Shown piece after piece: positions 5,269 to 6,142 of a DNA stretch of 6,142 nucleotides. This stretch comes from PHAA01 sp034678805 (GTDB lineage Bacteria > Bacillota > Syntrophomonadia > Syntrophomonadales > Syntrophomonadaceae). The stretch's first letter is position 1. Every line of letters begins with the position of its first letter. The notes below the pieces were generated by a model that did no database searches, was not told where the DNA came from, and saw only the letters and a list, made by a program, of their open reading frames with translations. The translations under genes were made by a program, and so were the position numbers. The stretch is from assembly GCA_034678805.1 (NCBI GenBank), contig JAXDBN010000103.1, forward strand, positions 1 to 6,142, read 5' to 3'.

Positions 5269-5930
5269 CAAGGCAGTATCTTCCAATTATGCTTTTTAGC
5301 ATGAGCAAGAAGCTGTGCATCTGGACGGACAGCGATCTTTTCCCCTACCATCTCCATAATATAAATGTCAGTGTAACTATCTCCATAAGCTCTACTGGCT
5401 TCCCAATCTACATCACACCTCGCAAAATGCTCCAGCAGCATCCTTTGCTTGCTCAGGCCATCGACAAAGGGGGTTTTACCTGTATCATTATAAACATCAT
5501 TTTGAATAGCTAGTTGAGCTCCAAGTGAGGTGTCGATACCCAGATCTTCTGCGACAATACGCAAAAGTTCAATATATGATCCAGAGACCAACACACAGTG
5601 GAAATCTTGTTGCTGAGCCAGTTGAATCTCGGCAATAACACTGTGGTTGAAGTTCTTTTTCAAATACGGGTAGGCCAGACGGAAGAATTTCTCTATCTCC
5701 TGGCGGGTCATATTTTTATATATCCGGTTAAAACATCTGAAAGCCTGTTCTTTCATTGCTTCACGGGAAATTCTATTTATTTTGTAGCCGAACAAAACCG
5801 GGATAACCGACACCCACACCGATGCATATCTTAAGCGGGAATGGCCCTGCCGAATCCATTCGGTTCCCAGCGAAGGCAGAGTATCCTTTATGAGAAGAGT
5901 TCCATCGAAATCAAATACTGCCAGCTTCAT
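5268..5930 (-). CDS. HAD-superfamily phosphatase, subfamily IB (phosphoserine-phosphatase-like)
   Basis: HAD-IB enzymes remove phosphate from small metabolites through an aspartyl-phosphate intermediate. All four motifs are present in the 220 residues: FDFDGTL (nucleophile Asp7, acid/base Asp9), LVSGS (Ser116), Lys161 in DGLSKQR, and GDSYTD (Asp184, Asp188). A cap of mostly helical character lies at about 15-100, with a hydrophobic run at 36-49 (ASVWVSVIPVLFGY) that is common in HAD-IB proteins and need not span the membrane. Residues 116-143 follow the SGS-x(n)-LGID pattern of this subfamily. The substrate cannot be told; phosphoserine is only one option. The ATG at 5930 has GAGGTG about four bases upstream, and that ribosome site can pair in a small hairpin (ATCAC/GTGAT, 5933-5948). 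It converges on the HD gene with 11 bases between stops. A likely terminator at 5992-6020 isolates it from the gene further upstream. Confidence 0.92.
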   Translation of the reverse strand: MKLAVFDFDGTLLIKDTLPSLGTEWIRQGHSRLRYASVWVSVIPVLFGYKINRISREAMKEQAFRCFNRIYKNMTRQEIEKFFRLAYPYLKKNFNHSVIAEIQLAQQQDFHCVLVSGSYIELLRIVAEDLGIDTSLGAQLAIQNDVYNDTGKTPFVDGLSKQRMLLEHFARCDVDWEASRAYGDSYTDIYIMEMVGEKIAVRPDAQLLAHAKKHNWKILP

Positions 5931-5991
5931 AAATCACCTCGTTGTGATCATCTATTCCCCCATTATTCTACCAGATTAAGCCAAAAATACA

Positions 5992-6020
5992 CCCGTCCAG
6001 ACATTTTGTGTCAAGACGGG
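5992..6020 (-). terminator. Terminator of the upstream minus-strand gene
   Basis: CCCGTC and GACGGG form the outer stem. After a 2x2 internal loop, GACA/TGTC forms an inner stem around a 5-base loop. Read on the minus strand it is followed by TGTATTTTTGG, a short U-run. It sits 32 bases after the stop codon at 6053, as expected for a factor-independent terminator, and separates that gene from the HAD gene. The plus-strand side lacks a clean T-run. Confidence 0.62.
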
Positions 6021-6052
6021 CTAGTCTTAAAATATTCTGCAATTTTTCTGCC

Positions 6053-6142
6053 TTACAAGATATTCTCCAGATTAATACTCTCTTTACGGGGTATGTGTTC
6101 TACCATTAGCCGAATTTCAGAGAGCTGCCCCATAGCCAAGGG
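6053..6142 (-). CDS. C-terminal end of an unrecognised protein (runs off the right edge)
   Basis: An open frame enters from the right edge and gives 29 residues, MGQLSEIRLMVEHIPRKESI near the middle and ending in NLENIL, before a TAA at 6055-6053. The composition is protein-like, with alternating charged and aliphatic residues of the kind seen in a helix. The frame ends shortly before a good minus-strand terminator, which supports a real gene end. I do not recognise the family from this fragment, and the start lies outside the window. Confidence 0.6.
   Translation of the reverse strand, partial: PLAMGQLSEIRLMVEHIPRKESINLENIL

Noticed and set aside
4624..5930. HD and HAD phosphohydrolases as a two-gene functional module or defence system
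   Set aside because: They are convergent rather than co-directional, each has its own ribosome site, and nothing else in the window resembles a defence or toxin-antitoxin gene.

Overview
The window suggests a moderately AT-rich, low-to-mid-GC Gram-positive anaerobe of the Clostridia type (Peptococcaceae or a relative is my guess). The support is strong purine-rich Shine-Dalgarno sites before every gene, a short Bacillus/clostridial-type (GSI-alpha) glutamine synthetase of 442 residues, and an AsnB of the Firmicutes kind. The genus cannot be fixed from sequence alone. No tRNA, rRNA, CRISPR, insertion sequence or phage signature was seen.

Layout. Positions 1-2076 hold a nitrogen-assimilation cluster on the minus strand, transcribed right to left: glnA (glutamine synthetase, 2076-748), a PII signal protein of GlnB/GlnK type (659-321), and the first 53 codons of an Amt ammonium transporter (161 to the window edge). 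A strong hairpin terminator or attenuator (249-292) separates PII from amt. Upstream of glnA lies about 540 bases without a convincing gene (2077-2614) but with several hairpins, a consensus -10 box and two Shine-Dalgarno-like sites. It may be a long regulated glnA leader. Next comes asnB (4453-2615, minus), glutamine-dependent asparagine synthetase. Diverging from it is a 210-residue stand-alone HD-domain phosphohydrolase (4624-5256, plus), with a 14-bp perfect palindrome in the divergent spacer. Converging on that gene, with 11 bases between the stop codons, is a HAD-IB phosphatase (5930-5268, minus). The right edge holds the last 29 codons of an unrecognised minus-strand gene followed by its probable terminator.

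How it fits together. Amt imports ammonium, GS fixes it into glutamine, PII reads 2-oxoglutarate/ATP/ADP and normally controls Amt and sometimes GS, and AsnB spends glutamine to make asparagine. The HD and HAD proteins are generic phosphohydrolases with no demonstrated link to this pathway.

The most notable points are two changes at key sites of otherwise ordinary proteins: PII has His at the Tyr51 uridylylation position and Ser at Arg103, and GS has Asp where Bacillus subtilis has the feedback-inhibition residue Arg62. The structured glnA leader is the other. I saw no convincing evidence of a wholly new system.
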